A stretch of DNA of 64,000 nt from Pollenia angustigena (lineage: Eukaryota; Arthropoda; Insecta; Diptera; Polleniidae), in the NCBI GenBank assembly GCA_930367215.1, contig OV884059.1, positions 14,284,945-14,348,944 on the forward strand. The letters run 5' to 3'. Numbering within the stretch: position 1 is the stretch's first letter; every line of letters starts with the position of its first letter. The notes under the pieces are model-generated. The model worked only from the letters and a program-made list of their open reading frames with translations, did no database searches and was not told the DNA's origin. The translations under genes were made by a program, and so were the position numbers. Of the stretch, positions 24,254 through 35,329 are shown piece after piece.

Positions 24254-24714
24254 ATAGCCATTTTCTCAATGTATCGACAAACTGTCTGTTACTTAATGTC
24301 AACACAAATTTATTGCACCGATAAACTGTCCGTTAACGATTTTGAGTTTCTCAATATACCGACAAAAAACAAAGTTTTCAGCTGGCAACGCCACTCAAAA
24401 TACATGTAAAAGATGGGAGTCAGCTGATTCAATTTATCTGTACGGCAAATAAAAGGAAAATAAATAATTGGCAGATGAGTGCCGGTTAGCTTTGCGATTA
24501 ACGGCCATTTTCACCAAGTTCGGTTAAAACTAACTTTCAATTAAAGTTCCGGTTACCAATACGTTTTGACAGCTATAACCGATGGTTAATTATAACCGAA
24601 CTTGGTGAAAATGGCCGTAAATGGAAGCAAATGAGACATTGAGAAAACCAAATTTCTTTAATGTTCAATTTTTCGTTGGGAAAAAAGATAATCGGCTAAT
24701 GAGAAAATGGCCAT
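24254..24714. mobile_element. TA-flanked MITE, itself containing a MITE
   Basis: ATAGCCATTTTCTCA at 24254 is mirrored by TGAGAAAATGGCCAT ending at 24714, with TA at 24252-24253 and 24715-24716. The 116-bp MITE at 24502-24617 splits it. Confidence 0.65.
24502..24617. mobile_element. short PIF/Harbinger-like MITE with TAA duplication
   Basis: CGGCCATTTTCACCAAGTTC and about ten more bases are mirrored at the other end. TAA lies at 24499-24501 and 24618-24620. It is 116 bp and nearly all hairpin stem. Confidence 0.75.
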
Positions 24715-24833
24715 TAAAGTATGAGATGATTTTTAAGCTATTATCTTTTTGGCAACGCTGGTTTAAGCAGCTGACGCACGTTTTGTGTTTTGTTTCACTG
24801 TCAAACATCTTCAGTTTGGTCTATAATTTAACC

Positions 24834-25555
24834 ATGAATCGTCTTACAAACGAACAACGCTTGCAAATTATTGAATTTTATTATCAAAATGCGTGCTCTG
24901 TTAAGAAAGTTCATCGCGCCCTTCTTCCATTTTATGGTCAGTTTAATCGACCCACCCACTGAAGCGGCTATTCGGGCTATTGTGACTTAATTTCGCACCA
25001 AATTTACATTGTTGGACATTAAACCACCAACACGCTTACGTAGAGTGCGAAGTGAAGAAAATATCGCAGCTGTATCGGCCAGTGTTAATTATGACCATCA
25101 ATTATCGATTCGTCGCCGTTCGCAGCAATTGGGCCTCTGTTACTCAACAAAGTGAGATGATATCCAACTTTTTTTTGCCCAAAATGCAAGAGCTTGATTT
25201 GCATGACATGTGGTTTCAACAAGACGGTGCCACATGCCACACAGCACGCTTAACAATGGACTTATTTAGTGGCGAGTTCGGTAAACATTTTATTTCACGT
25301 TCGGGACCGGTCAATTGGCCGCCTAGATCGTGCGATTTAGCGCCTTTAGACAATTTTTTGTGGGGCTATGTTAAAGCTCATGTCTATACACACATGCCCG
25401 CTTCAATTGACCCATTGGAAGACAACATTGAAGCATTTATTCATGAGATACCGGCCGAAATGTTGAAAAGAGTATGCCAAAATCGGACTAAGCGGATGGA
25501 CCATTTGAGGCGCAGTCACGGTCAACATTTGCATGAAATAATCTTCAAACATTAA
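24834..25555 (+). pseudogene. mariner-like transposase, internally deleted and frameshifted
   Basis: The start MNRLTNEQRLQIIEFYYQN (24834) is the N-terminal helix-turn-helix of the same transposase type as 41634-42719. A frameshift near 24955 is followed by RVRSEENIAAVSASV, then an internal deletion at about 25145 joins to the catalytic region. The 3' part (25150-25555) has WFQQDGATCHTA with the second catalytic Asp intact and RSCDLAPLDNFLWGY with the third Asp 36 residues further on. It ends EIIFKH. The first catalytic Asp region is deleted, so no active enzyme can be made. Confidence 0.9.
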
Positions 25556-25853
25556 ATTATATGGACCGTACTATCGATTCAAATAAAGATTTCATGCATT
25601 TTTCTGAATTTTATGTTTTTTTTTAAACCCGATACTTCTGAGTTAATATACTATTTCAGATGGCTTCAGTAGAATTGTATGGCGATTCTTTGCTTAAAAT
25701 ATATTAACCCTCCAACACTCATGTTAAGGGGCTATTTTGTCCTTTTTTAGCTTTCACACAAAAGTATAATAAAACGGCACTTTAAAGGGTTAAACTGTTC
25801 CGCGAATATTTTATGCATAAAATTCTACTAGGGGTCTTCTAAGACCAAAAGTT

Positions 25854-25942
25854 CGTGCAATGTATGTAAAACGAATTTTCGAAATATCGGGCCTTGAAAT
25901 TTTTGAATTTTTCGAAAACCCGTTTTACATACATGGCACGAT
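25854..25942. repeat. 89-bp hairpin
   Basis: CGTGCAATGTATGTAAAACG pairs with CGTTTTACATACATGGCACG, with further pairing inside (TTTCGAAA words). It lies just inside the right end of the composite element at 24066-26026. Confidence 0.65.
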
Positions 25943-26168
25943 TTTTTTTTTTTTTTTGTTCTACCAAAAGTCTAGTTTAATTTCGCGTTTCAAGTATTGA
26001 GGCTTTTTTTTTGTTGTTGCACAGTGTATAAATATGTACTTAATTATGGAATAAATTATTTGCTTATAAAATTCGCGCGAATTTTTTTTTTTTTCAACGA
26101 AACCATTAATCAAAAATAGTATCAGTTTTAATTAAAAGTTTAATCAAGTGAATAAAACGTTTACTTAA

Positions 26169-26367
26169 AGGTCAAATACACTTGTCAAATACTTGTCCAG
26201 CAGGCGAATTCACTAGTGATCGTGTGCTATACGTAATATTCGCCGTCATAGCTTAATTTTTTGATTTTCCATCCAGCATCGTCGGAATCCCACAATTACA
26301 AACACATTTTCACTAACTTCAACTACCACAATGCTTGAAAAGTATTTTGATAAGTGTATTTGGGCTT
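26169..26367 (-). mobile_element. AGGCCCAAATACA-ended MITE, copy 3, diverged
   Basis: Inverted copy of the family at 40581-40773 and 53189-53372 (shared GTCCAGC, GGCGAATTC, GTCATA and ATCCAGCATCGTCGG in reverse orientation). Its flanking duplication is no longer exact. Confidence 0.75.
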
Positions 26368-26540
26368 TTATAGTGAAAACATTACTGCAGAAAATGTTGT
26401 TAATTTAATAAAAAAAAGTTAATTGATACTATATATTTCTTGACTGGTTTAAATTTAATTATTTTATTAATTTTTTCTTGTAAAAAAACGATTTTTGGCG
26501 GAAAGTATTGATTTTTCAAAAACTACATAAATATGCATAT

Positions 26541-27928
26541 TAGGGTGGCAGCTAAATTTCAACTTTGGATTTTCAACATCTCCCGGGCGGAATATTGTGC
26601 CACATGGTCTAAAACTGATGTGGAAAAAATTTCAGCCAAATCGGATAACTTTTACCCCTGCCCCTTTGAGGTCAAAGTTCAAATGATAAAAAAAAAAAAT
26701 TTCCATACAAGCAAAAAATTTTTTTTTCGATTTTTTTTTTTTTTTAATATTAGAAAGCTTTATAAGCTTATTAACAACAAAAAATTTCATTTCGATCGGA
26801 CGAGATTTTCAGTTTCAAAAGTGACTCTGAAAAAAAAATTTGAGGCTTGTTAGGGGCTTACTCTAAAAAATTTTCAAAAAAAATTTTTTTTTAGTTTTGA
26901 TAAGCACACATTAAAGATTTTTTGTTGCTCTTAATACCAGGTTTTTTAAATTTTTTTTAAAAAATTTATTTCGACATCGCATTTTTGTTCTAAATTGGGG
27001 TAAAAAACTGGAAAAATGCAGTTTTTGGCCCTATTTAAGATCATGATTACTAGGGTGCCAGCTAAATTTCAACTTTGGATTTTCAACATCTCCCGGGCGG
27101 AATATTGTGACACATGGTCTCAAACTGATGTGGAAAAAATTTTAGCCAAATCGGATAACTTTTACCCCTGCCCCTTTGAGGTCAAAGTAAAAATGATAAA
27201 AAAAAAATTCGAAAAAAAAATTTTTTGCTTGTATGGAATTTTTTTTTTTTATCATTTGAACTTTGACCTCAAAGGGGCAGGGGTAAAAGTTATCCGATTT
27301 GGCTAAAATTTTTTCCACATCAGTTTGAGACCATGTGGCACAATATTCCGCCCGGGAGATGTTGAAAATCCAAAGTTGAAATTTAGCTGGCACCCTAGTA
27401 ATCATGATCTTAAATAGGGCCAAAAACTGCATTTTTCCAGTTTTTTACCCCAATTTAGAACAAAAATGCGATGTCGAAAAAAATTTTTTTAAAAAAAAAA
27501 TAAAAAAAACCTGGTATTAAGAGCAACAAAAAATCTTTAATGTGTGCTTATCAAAACTAAACAAAAAATTTTTTTGAAAATTTTTTAGAGTAAGCCCCTA
27601 ACAAGCCTCAAATTTTTTTTTCAGAGTCACTTTTGAAACTGAAAATCTTGTCCGATCGAAATGAAATTTTTTGTTGTTAATAAGCTTATAAAGCTTTCTA
27701 ATATTAAAAAAAAAAAAAAAAAAAAATCGAAAAAAAAATTTTTTTGCTTGTATGGAAATTTTTTTTTTTATCATTTGAACTTTGACCTCAAAGGGGCAGG
27801 GGTAAAAGTTATCCGATTTGGCTGAAATTTTTTTCACATCAGTTTTAGATCATGTGGCACAATATTCCGCCCGGGAGACATCAATATTAATACAAAAAAA
27901 TTGCTCCATACATTTAGCTGCCACCCTA
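26541..27928. mobile_element. 1.39-kb foldback element, 8-bp TSD ATGCATAT
   Basis: The whole element is a long inverted repeat of about 690-bp arms centred near 27228. The ends are TAGGGTGGCAGCTAAAT at 26541 and its inverse finishing at 27928. ATGCATAT lies on both sides (26533-26540 and 27929-27936), an exact 8-bp duplication consistent with hAT-type insertion, though P and Merlin elements also give 8 bp. A terminal block of about 160 bp occurs four times: outer and inner on each arm (26541, 27051, mirrored from about 27408, mirrored from 27928). The several 80-106-residue frames here are the same repeat read repeatedly (FNISRAEYC, SDNFYPCPFEVKV) and are not supported as genes. The right outer end differs from the left near 27883-27912. 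Confidence 0.85.
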
Positions 27929-28263
27929 ATGCATATGTATGTACAGTGTAAACACTATAAACAGTAGATAATGGATATAAGGACATCACATATAAGAAAA
28001 AACAGCTTTTCAGAAAGTATTTCAAAAGCACCGTTTCTTTCCATATGTGTATAATATAAAAAGTATTCTGTACGAGAAAACTTTTTATAACAGAAAAACT
28101 GACACAGAAAACAATTTTATCATCTTTTATGTTTCGTAAAATGTGTGTGATGCTCTAACGTCTACCTAATTGTTGAAAACAATAACAACATGCAAAATAT
28201 AAAACAAATGTTGTTGTTTAAACAGCATATTTTTACTCTCCCCACTCGCCCCTCTATTCTAAC

Positions 28264-29161
28264 CAGGCTTGCCAGTTTAGCACTTTAAGTGCTAGATTTA
28301 GCACTTCTTTTTTGACTTAGCACTAAGAATTTCAAAAAAAGTGCTAAGTGCTAGTTTAGCACTTTTTTATAATTATTTAGCATTTTGAGCACTTTTTATA
28401 TATCCCACAACTACTTAAAAACTCACATAATTAATTCAAGTAAAGTATCAATTCTCTAAGTGCATCAAGAAAAATCAATACATTTATGCTACCTTTTTTA
28501 CAACTTTAGCGCATACTGTTTTTTGCATCTTTGTAATACGAAATAGAAATAGTGAACTAGAAATAATTCAAAGTCAGTAGCGCTATATAACTGAACAGGT
28601 ATGGGATACAAAAATTAATACCACCGAATTCTGGATTCAAGTACATAATTTTAAAAACTCCATTAATGAAAATCCCTTTATAAATTGTTCAAGCTTTGTA
28701 CTGTCCTTTTTAGTTTTGCCATTTTCAAACGCAGAAGTAGAGCGTTTATTTAGTTTATTGGGCTTAATAAAAAGTATACTTAGAACTAGAATGAAAACAG
28801 AACTGTTATGTTCAGTTATACGCATAAAAGAAGGCGTAAAATTACTTTACACACTTTAAACATATCGGACGATATTGTGAAAAAAATCGGTTTATCAGAA
28901 AAGTACCAAAATGAGTTGGTATATGAGGATGACGAAAATGGCATGATTGAAATGTTAAATAGTTGTAACAACTTAATTTAAAATATATTTATTATATAAT
29001 AACATTAAAATAAGTGATTTTATTAATGTAAATTGTTTATTATATTAATGAAAATCAATGTAACAAAACTAGCACTTTTATTTCTTATTGTAGAACAATT
29101 TAGCACTTTTTTTTTTTTTGTCGATTTAGCACTTTTAATTTGAATTCTTCTGGCAAGCCTG
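28264..29161. mobile_element. hAT element, internally deleted, 8-bp TSD ATTCTAAC
   Basis: CAGGCTTGCCAG at 28264 is mirrored by CTGGCAAGCCTG ending at 29161. ATTCTAAC lies exactly on both sides (28256-28263 and 29162-29169). Both ends are dense in TTTAGCACTT and its inverse (about eight at the left, 28276-28400; four at the right, 29060-29140), a strong candidate array of transposase-binding sites. The 898-bp element retains only the 3' part of a transposase gene. Confidence 0.92.
28590..28990 (+). pseudogene. hAT transposase, C-terminal dimerisation domain remnant
   Basis: Plus-strand reading gives FVLSFLVLPFSNAEVERLF followed by SLLGLIKSILRTRMKTELL and IRIKEGVKLL, which is the conserved C-terminal hAT dimerisation block (Dimer_Tnp_hAT type). 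A stop follows at about 28858, after which the sequence looks like residual coding in another frame. The catalytic DDE core is absent, so the protein could at most dimerise. Confidence 0.85.
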
Positions 29162-29169
29162 ATTCTAAC

Positions 29170-30218
29170 TGCAAGAGTTTTTTAAACCCCTTTTTATTTC
29201 ATTTTCTTTTCCTCTTCTTTTTAGTTTCTAGAAAGTTTTTTAGTGTTTAAACGTTTTAGTAGATGCTCTCTAAAAGGATAAAGGCAAATACAGATCCTAT
29301 CAGCCAAGGCGAATTCATTTTTCAGCTGTGCTACTTTTTTTCTAAATTAGAGAGAGGAATGTCAAAAGTTTATTGTGTTTTTGACATATCGAACAACGAA
29401 AGCAACAAATAAAATACAATGTTGTGTTTTTGGTGCTGCTACTTGTTGCAGTATCGCAGCCACCATATAAATGAATGCGGTTGCTATCACCTTTACTTTG
29501 CAAGTTCTTTTAAATAGTGTCTAATCTCTTAACAAGCTAAAAATCGCTGTATATTTTGTTTCCCCTTTTAAAAAAATACTTAAAAATGGTTCTTATTTTG
29601 TCACTGTAGCTTTTTTATTTTAGTTTTATTTATTTATTAAATCAATTTCTTTCATCAATTTATTTAACAATTTCCCAACTTTAAAGCAATTAAATTTATA
29701 AACTTTTTGCTTAAAGACTATTTGTTCAAATCAAATTTGTGTAACTAATATTGATATTTATGCTAGAAATTTTTATTCAAATAATAAAATTTTAATTTAA
29801 TTTAATTTTTGTTTTCATATAATTTGCATTATTATTAAGCATGACAAACAAATTATTATTAAAAAAGAAAAAAAAATTTCGACGACGAAAAATAAAATTT
29901 AAATTGAACAAAATTTTTTCCCGATGATTTAGTTGCATTCAGTTCTCACAAAGCTTAAACAAATTAGTGGCTGTAAAGTAAACAAAATAAATAAAATAAA
30001 AATATTTATAATTAAAATAAACATTGTACAAATAAACCAGCAAATAAACTCATTACGTTGAGAGTTCAATGGGATAGATGGATGGACAGACGGGCAGACT
30101 GACAGACGGATGGTTGGATGGTTGGCTGGATGAAAAGTAGATGGTTAGTTGGCTGATGTTGTTTAGCTAACTGGCTTATAAGTCCCACAAGTGTTTTATT
30201 TACATTCTAAATAATTGG
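29170..30218. other. AT-rich stretch; GGATG/GACAGAC microsatellite near 30070-30150
   Basis: No gene recognised. The GATGGATGGACAGAC-type simple sequence near 30070-30150 is the only structured part. Confidence 0.5.
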
Positions 30219-30220
30219 TA

Positions 30221-30769
30221 CAGTGGGCTAAAAGTGATGTTAGCCAGATACAATTTTAAGCTTTATGATAAAAATCTTAATTTTAATAAAAAGCCGATAG
30301 TCCAGATTTTCAGTAAATTTTTATAAAAAAAACACAGTGGGCTAGAAGTGATGTTAGCCAGATTTTGAAACTTTATGATAAAAATCTTTATTATAATAAA
30401 AATGCGATCGATAGTCCAGATTTCCAACATATTTTTATAAAAACAGAAACCAAGTCCGAAAACTTTCTTCGTTTAAACTTTGAGAAAACATACCTTCCCA
30501 TAACTCCCAGAATGGGACACGTTTTAAAAAACCATAACAAAAGTCCGTATAGAAAAACGTTTTCTTAAGAGAACTGCTGACAAACAGCTGATTTTTCTCC
30601 TTTATCTTAGAACTACTGCTGACAAACAGTTGATTTTAAGATAAAGGGGATAATAAGCACACCATGCGATTGGGCCGATCTGTCGCGTAACCACGTTTAT
30701 TTTTAAAAAATTCCAGCATAACATAATTTCTTTATTCATTACTTTATAAAGTACATTTATCACCCACTG
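30221..30769. mobile_element. Tc1-type MITE, CAGTGGG ends, TA flanks
   Basis: CAGTGGGCTA at 30221 and CCCACTG ending at 30769, with TA at 30219-30220 and 30770-30771. The left third is a tandem duplication of about 115 bp (CAGTGGGCT and GTGATGTTAGCCAGAT at 30221 and 30336). An internal pair around AACAGCTGATTTT (30570-30650) forms a further imperfect repeat. Confidence 0.65.
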
Positions 30770-30771
30770 TA

Positions 30772-32714
30772 TACAATGACTTTTAATTTAAATGCAAATT
30801 GTATCGGAAGTCAATCTTTTTTTTGCACTCAACAATGGATTTGAAGAAAAAACAACAACAAACTGAAATCAACTTACATTGCATAATATTAAAAAAAAAA
30901 TCAAGCAATTCTTATTTAATAAACTTGAAAAAAAGCTAAATTTAAATTGAAATAGTGATAAATCATTGTGTCTCCATAAAATAACAAAAGGTGTTTGAGA
31001 ATTTCACAAAAAAAGAATGAAATTTTATATATGAAATGATTTTAATCCGCTCGTACGCTAATTACTTGAAAAAACAACTGCGGTTACTACTCTAAACGTG
31101 CATGGAGGTACCCTGCAGTTCTGGAAAATTAAAAAAAAAACCAAGCGATATATTAAATCTGGGTTTAAACTATGAAAATTTTCTTTTAAAAAATCTAGGT
31201 TTATAGATGGCAGGGGAGAGAATAAAAGCATGTTCTCTTTCCCTTTCACCAATAAATTCAGACTTTCTGAAAGAAACCTGTATTCAGATATGTACCTTAA
31301 TTGAGTTTTACGCAATAAATGACATTATCGAGTTCAATTATCCATTCTCATTGCTCAATAAATACGAAATTGTTATAAATATTGAGTAAAATTAAAATTC
31401 AACACTGCAGTGCACTGTCACAAGTGTGTTTAGTGAGTTAAACCCAACTCACTAAACAAAGTGTTTTGACATTTTTGCCAACAACAAAAACAAAGGTCCA
31501 CCATTAGATCTGCGCAAAAGCCAGATGTTTATTTTATTTTTTCTTTAAAGATATCAAATGTTGTTTACATTTTGCTAAATTAACTGCCAATTGCTAATTG
31601 ACCCAGTAAAAACTTCGCTTACTTTTTCAAAACGAATAACTACACTCACTCGTTTGTTAGTAGCTTTCTTCTTTAACTGCTTCCATAACAACTTCTACAA
31701 CCACTTATTTCTGGATGTAAGCTAAATAATGACTTACTTTTGAATGCGTTCATTTTGGGACATCCCTTGTAAAATTCATTGGTTCTTTCAGTAGAATTGT
31801 AAGTAGTGCTTTTAAGTTTTTCTGATTACTTAACACATTATTTTGTAGGCGAAGTTTTTACTAGGGAGTAAGCCAAATTGTGTAGGTGTGAACAGAAAGA
31901 TAATTATGTCAATAAACCGAATATTGACTCAAAAAAAAAAATCTTCGATTTATTTAAAATCTATCTTCTGAAAGAGAGTAATTTGTCTTTCCATGGGCTA
32001 CAAGGAGTTAGTAAAGTGGATAGTCGATGTTTTATTTGATCCCAGGTAAGCTTAAATTCAGCTTGGTGACTGTTTTTGCATTGCAAAGATAACAAATTAG
32101 ACATATAAAGATATTTAATAAATAAAAATATGGAAAATACCTTAGAAAATGTGTGTTTTTAAGAACTACTGGACAATGTTGAAGATGTTTCTACTTTTAT
32201 CGCAATCTGTTGAGTCTTTTGGAATTATAAAAAAAGCTTGTTAATGATGTTTTTGTTTAGTTCTTTATTATTGTAAAGTTACAATTCCAATTGTCATGTC
32301 ATGGTCTGTTATAATTGTAAATGACAAACATATTTGTGTTACTCAGTTGCAGTGAAATCTGAAACGCTGTGGCCTCTTAGACACAGTGCAGCTAATGTTT
32401 TTTTTCAATTTTTTTTTTAAATTATAAGAAATATTGAAAAAAAACGTATGAATGCAACAGGAAAAATATAAAATAGCAGTTGACTTTAAAAAAAAAAACC
32501 CTGTTTCGAAAGCTACAAAGTTAACCAGTGTTTAAAAATACACCAAAACTATTTATATTAATCGAATAATCTTGCATTCTTAAAGATCTGTTTGGACAAC
32601 TTGATCCCAAAGTGTTGCCAACAATCAAAAATTCATGATCTCTTAAAATCAGGAAACTAAGAATTCGCACATTTCTTTATTTTGCAACAGTAAACAAAAT
32701 AATAGTATCAATTT
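30772..32714. other. non-coding stretch; 11-bp-stem hairpin at 31429-31456
   Basis: TTTAGTGAGTT (31429-31439) pairs perfectly with AACTCACTAAA (31446-31456). Facing frames near 31060-31390 are short and unlike any family I know. Nothing else recognised. Confidence 0.45.
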
Positions 32715-32716
32715 TT

Positions 32717-32864
32717 GAGTGCCCCGGAAGGCTACCTAGTAGTGAGCTAGTCTATCAACCCCGGGGTTGCGGGTTCGATTCCCGCCAGAGAATTTGGTTT
32801 CTTTCCTGCAGACAAGCGTCAACCTTCGCGGGGATTAGCATAGGGAATTAAAAAAAAAAAAATT
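32717..32864 (+). mobile_element. tRNA-derived SINE copy 1
   Basis: GCCCCGGAAGGCTACCTAGTAGTGAGC carries an A-box-like segment, here split as GGCTACCTAGTAG and GAGC, and a perfect B box GGTTCGATTCC lies at 32772-32782. A run of A ends the unit near 32862. The head resembles a tRNA, but the element extends about 75 bp past the B box to its A tail, so it is a SINE rather than a tRNA gene. Confidence 0.7.
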
Positions 32865-32865
32865 A

Positions 32866-33302
32866 AACGTTTAATTCACTTGATTAAATTTTTGATTAAA
32901 ACTGATTTTATTTTTGATTAATGCATTAATTGGTGAACAATTTTGTATATTTTTTTTGTAGTATTAACAGCTGATCCTTTATGTTATAAGAACAGCAATG
33001 CAAATGCTTAACTGACTGTAATGTTTAACTTAACCGTAACGTGCCAACCTTTCTACAGGTTAAAAGAAGTTAATGAAACTTTTACTTTTACAAAAAGTGG
33101 GCAGAAAATATCCGTCTGACGACTTACGTAATTCAAAAAGATGTTCGTAAGTGTTGGTTCACAGACGTCAAGTCTTGAGCTTTTAGGAGAGAAGGGAAAA
33201 GAGAGTGCCCTTTTTATTTTTCCTCCATCCCAAAACTCAAGACTTAACGAGTCAAACTTGACGTGTGTGAACCAGCACTAATGCCCAATTTTCAGGATAG
33301 TA
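32866..33302. other. unassigned non-coding DNA
   Basis: The first 90 bp (TTAAACGTTTAATTCACTTG onward) resemble the segment at 50240-50320, probably shared MITE sequence. A near-inverted pair around GACGTCAAGTCTTGAG (33166) and CTCAAGACTTAACGAG (33235) brackets about 90 bp. Confidence 0.45.
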
Positions 33303-33389
33303 TTAAACCCTGCTGTTAGGTCAGAAAAAACTTATGAATGTTATGTTAATGGATGTGTGTGAAGTTAAATTTTAAAATTTATGAACCTA

Positions 33390-33815
33390 CCCTGCAAATA
33401 ATAGGACCAGTCCAAACACGCGTGTAAAGAGTAGTCCACAAGGGACCAGGACTAGTCCACAAGTAACCCAAACGTATGGAAAAAACCTGGTCTATTTAAC
33501 ATTACGATGTCCTAGGAGAGGACCATATAACCCACCTTTGGACCACTAAGGAGTAGTTTTAAAACTACTCCATGGTATATAACCCACCTTTGGACCAGTA
33601 AGGAGTAGTTTTAAAACTACTCCATGGTATACTCAAGAGGATTAGTTTTGAAGTCGTTTAAACACGAAAGCATGTCGTTAAAAAACGAAGACATGTCGTC
33701 TCACTACAAACACTTTTTAACAATGGCATGGTCCATGCTTGCATTACATCGGACTAGTCCATGGAGTAGTCCATTTTATCAAAATGGGTCAGGTGGTCCA
33801 ATTTTATTTGCAGGG
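33390..33815. repeat. CCCTGCAAATAA-ended MITE, copy B, with internal duplication
   Basis: Inverse orientation to copy A, flanked by TA on both sides (33388-33389, 33816-33817). A segment of about 52 bp with AACCCACCTTTGGACCA and the AGTTTTAAAACT palindrome is tandemly duplicated (near 33527-33630), which explains its extra length. Confidence 0.85.
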
Positions 33816-33895
33816 TAGACACATTCTGTTATGTTTACAGAACAATGTTAACCACTTAACAGACCTAATGTTAATGCTGTAATAATGGATAAGTT

Positions 33896-35168
33896 CAGAT
33901 TTCTGGAAAAGGAGTCAACGTGGGCGAAAAAAATGATTAGGATTTGTGGACAATACTATTCTCCATCGTTTTCCATCCCCAGAATTTTTAACAGAGCGAG
34001 TTGGACCGACTTATGGCCAATTTACTCTTTTGAATTCTCTAGGGGATGAACCCAGATTTCTGGAAAAGGAGTCAACGTGGGCGAAAAAAAATGATTAGGA
34101 TTTGTGGACAATACTATTCTCCATCGTTTTCCATCCCCAGAATTTTTAACAGAGCGAGTTGGACCGACTTATGGCCAATTTACTCTTTTGAATTCTCTAG
34201 GGGATGAACCCAGATTTCTGGAAAAGGAGTCAACGTGGGCGAAAAAAAATGATTAGGATTTGTGGACAATACTATTCTCCATCGTTTTCCATCCCCAGAA
34301 TTTTTAACAGAGCGAGTTGGACCGACTTATGGCCAATTTACTCTTTTGAATTCTCTAGGGGATGAATCCAGATTTCTGGAAAAGGAGTCAACGTGGGCGA
34401 AAAAAAATGATTAGAATTTGAAGACAATACTATTCTCCATCGTTTTCCATCCCCAGAATTTTTAACAGAGCGAGTTGGACCGACTTATGGCCAATTTACT
34501 CTTTTGAATTCTCTAGGGGATGAACCCAGATTTCTGGAAAAGGAGTCAACGTGGGCGAAAAAAAATGATTAGGATTTGTGGACAATACTATTCTCCATCG
34601 TTTTCCATCCCCAGAATTTTTAACAGAGCGAGTTGGACCGACTTATGGCCAATTTACTCTTTTGAATTTTCTAGGGGATGAACCCAGATTTCTGGAAAAG
34701 GAGTCAACGTGGGCGAAAAAAAATGATTAGGATTTGTGGACAATACTATTCTCCATCGTTTTCCATCCCCAGAATTTTTAACAGAGCGAGTTGGACCGAC
34801 TTATGGCCAATTTACTCTTTTGAATTCTCCAGGGGATGAACCCAGATTTCTGGATCGTTTTCCATCCCCAGAATTTTTAACAGAGCGAGTTGGACCGACT
34901 TATGGACAATTTACTCTTTTGAATTCTCTAGGGGATGAACCCAGATTTCTGGAAAAGGAGTCAAAGTGGGCGAAAAAAAAATGATTAGGATTTGTGGACA
35001 ATACTATTCTCCATCGTTTTCCATCCCCATAATTTTTAACAGAGCGAGTTGGACCGACTTATGGGCAATTTACTCTTTTGAATTCTCTAGGGGATGAACC
35101 CAGATTTCTGGAAAAGAAGTCAACGTGGGCGAAAAAAAATGATTAGGATTTGTGGACAATACTATTCT
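33896..35168. repeat. 158-bp tandem array, about eight units
   Basis: CAGATTTCTGG recurs at 33896, 34053, 34211, 34369, 34527, 34685, 34843, 34942 and 35101, giving periods of 157, 158, 158, 158, 158, 158, 99 and 159. The units are nearly identical, so the array is young or homogenised. The 99-bp unit has lost 59 bp; because 99 is a multiple of three, that junction opens an 82-residue frame (34736-34984, repeating SPEFLTERVGPTYGQF) which I treat as incidental. Confidence 0.95.
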
Positions 35169-35329
35169 CAGCTTATGTAAAAATCAAGTATGGGATACGT
35201 CTTTTTTTAATCAATATAGATTAAATATGTAAAAGACAATCATGGGATACCCCATTTTTGATTTTTGTTGTAAAGAAACACAAATATTTGCACTGCTTTG
35301 TTCAGTTTGTGAGTTTTTTTTATATATTT

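Larger units (their letters stand above)
24066..26026. mobile_element. composite TIR element enclosing several others
   Basis: CACAGTGCAAC at 24066 is mirrored by GTTGCACAGTG ending at 26026 (one mismatch). A second inverted pair follows inside both ends (AGCCTCAATACTTG at about 24100 and CAAGTATTGAGGCT near 25991). TAAATAT-like words flank both sides but not in a clean 8-bp register. Enclosed are a TA-flanked MITE (24254-24714), another MITE inside that (24502-24617), a mariner-like remnant (24834-25555) and a hairpin (25854-25942). hAT-like is my best guess for the outer element. Confidence 0.55.

Noticed and set aside
24066..26026. Exact 8-bp target duplication for the outer composite element
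   Set aside because: TAAATAT occurs near both ends but offset by two bases, so I did not claim it.
26533..27837. Five overlapping 80-106-residue frames sharing FNISRAEYC and SDNFYPCPFEVKV
   Set aside because: They are the same inverted-repeat block read in both directions within the foldback element, with Lys/Phe runs from A/T tracts.
32717..32790. Possible functional tRNA gene with a perfect B box
   Set aside because: No consistent acceptor or anticodon stem, and the unit continues into a SINE body with an A tail; relatives at 45.6 and 63.4 kb are clear dispersed copies.
33896..35168. CRISPR-like regular repeats
   Set aside because: Units are 158-bp head-to-tail with no spacers, in a eukaryotic transposon.
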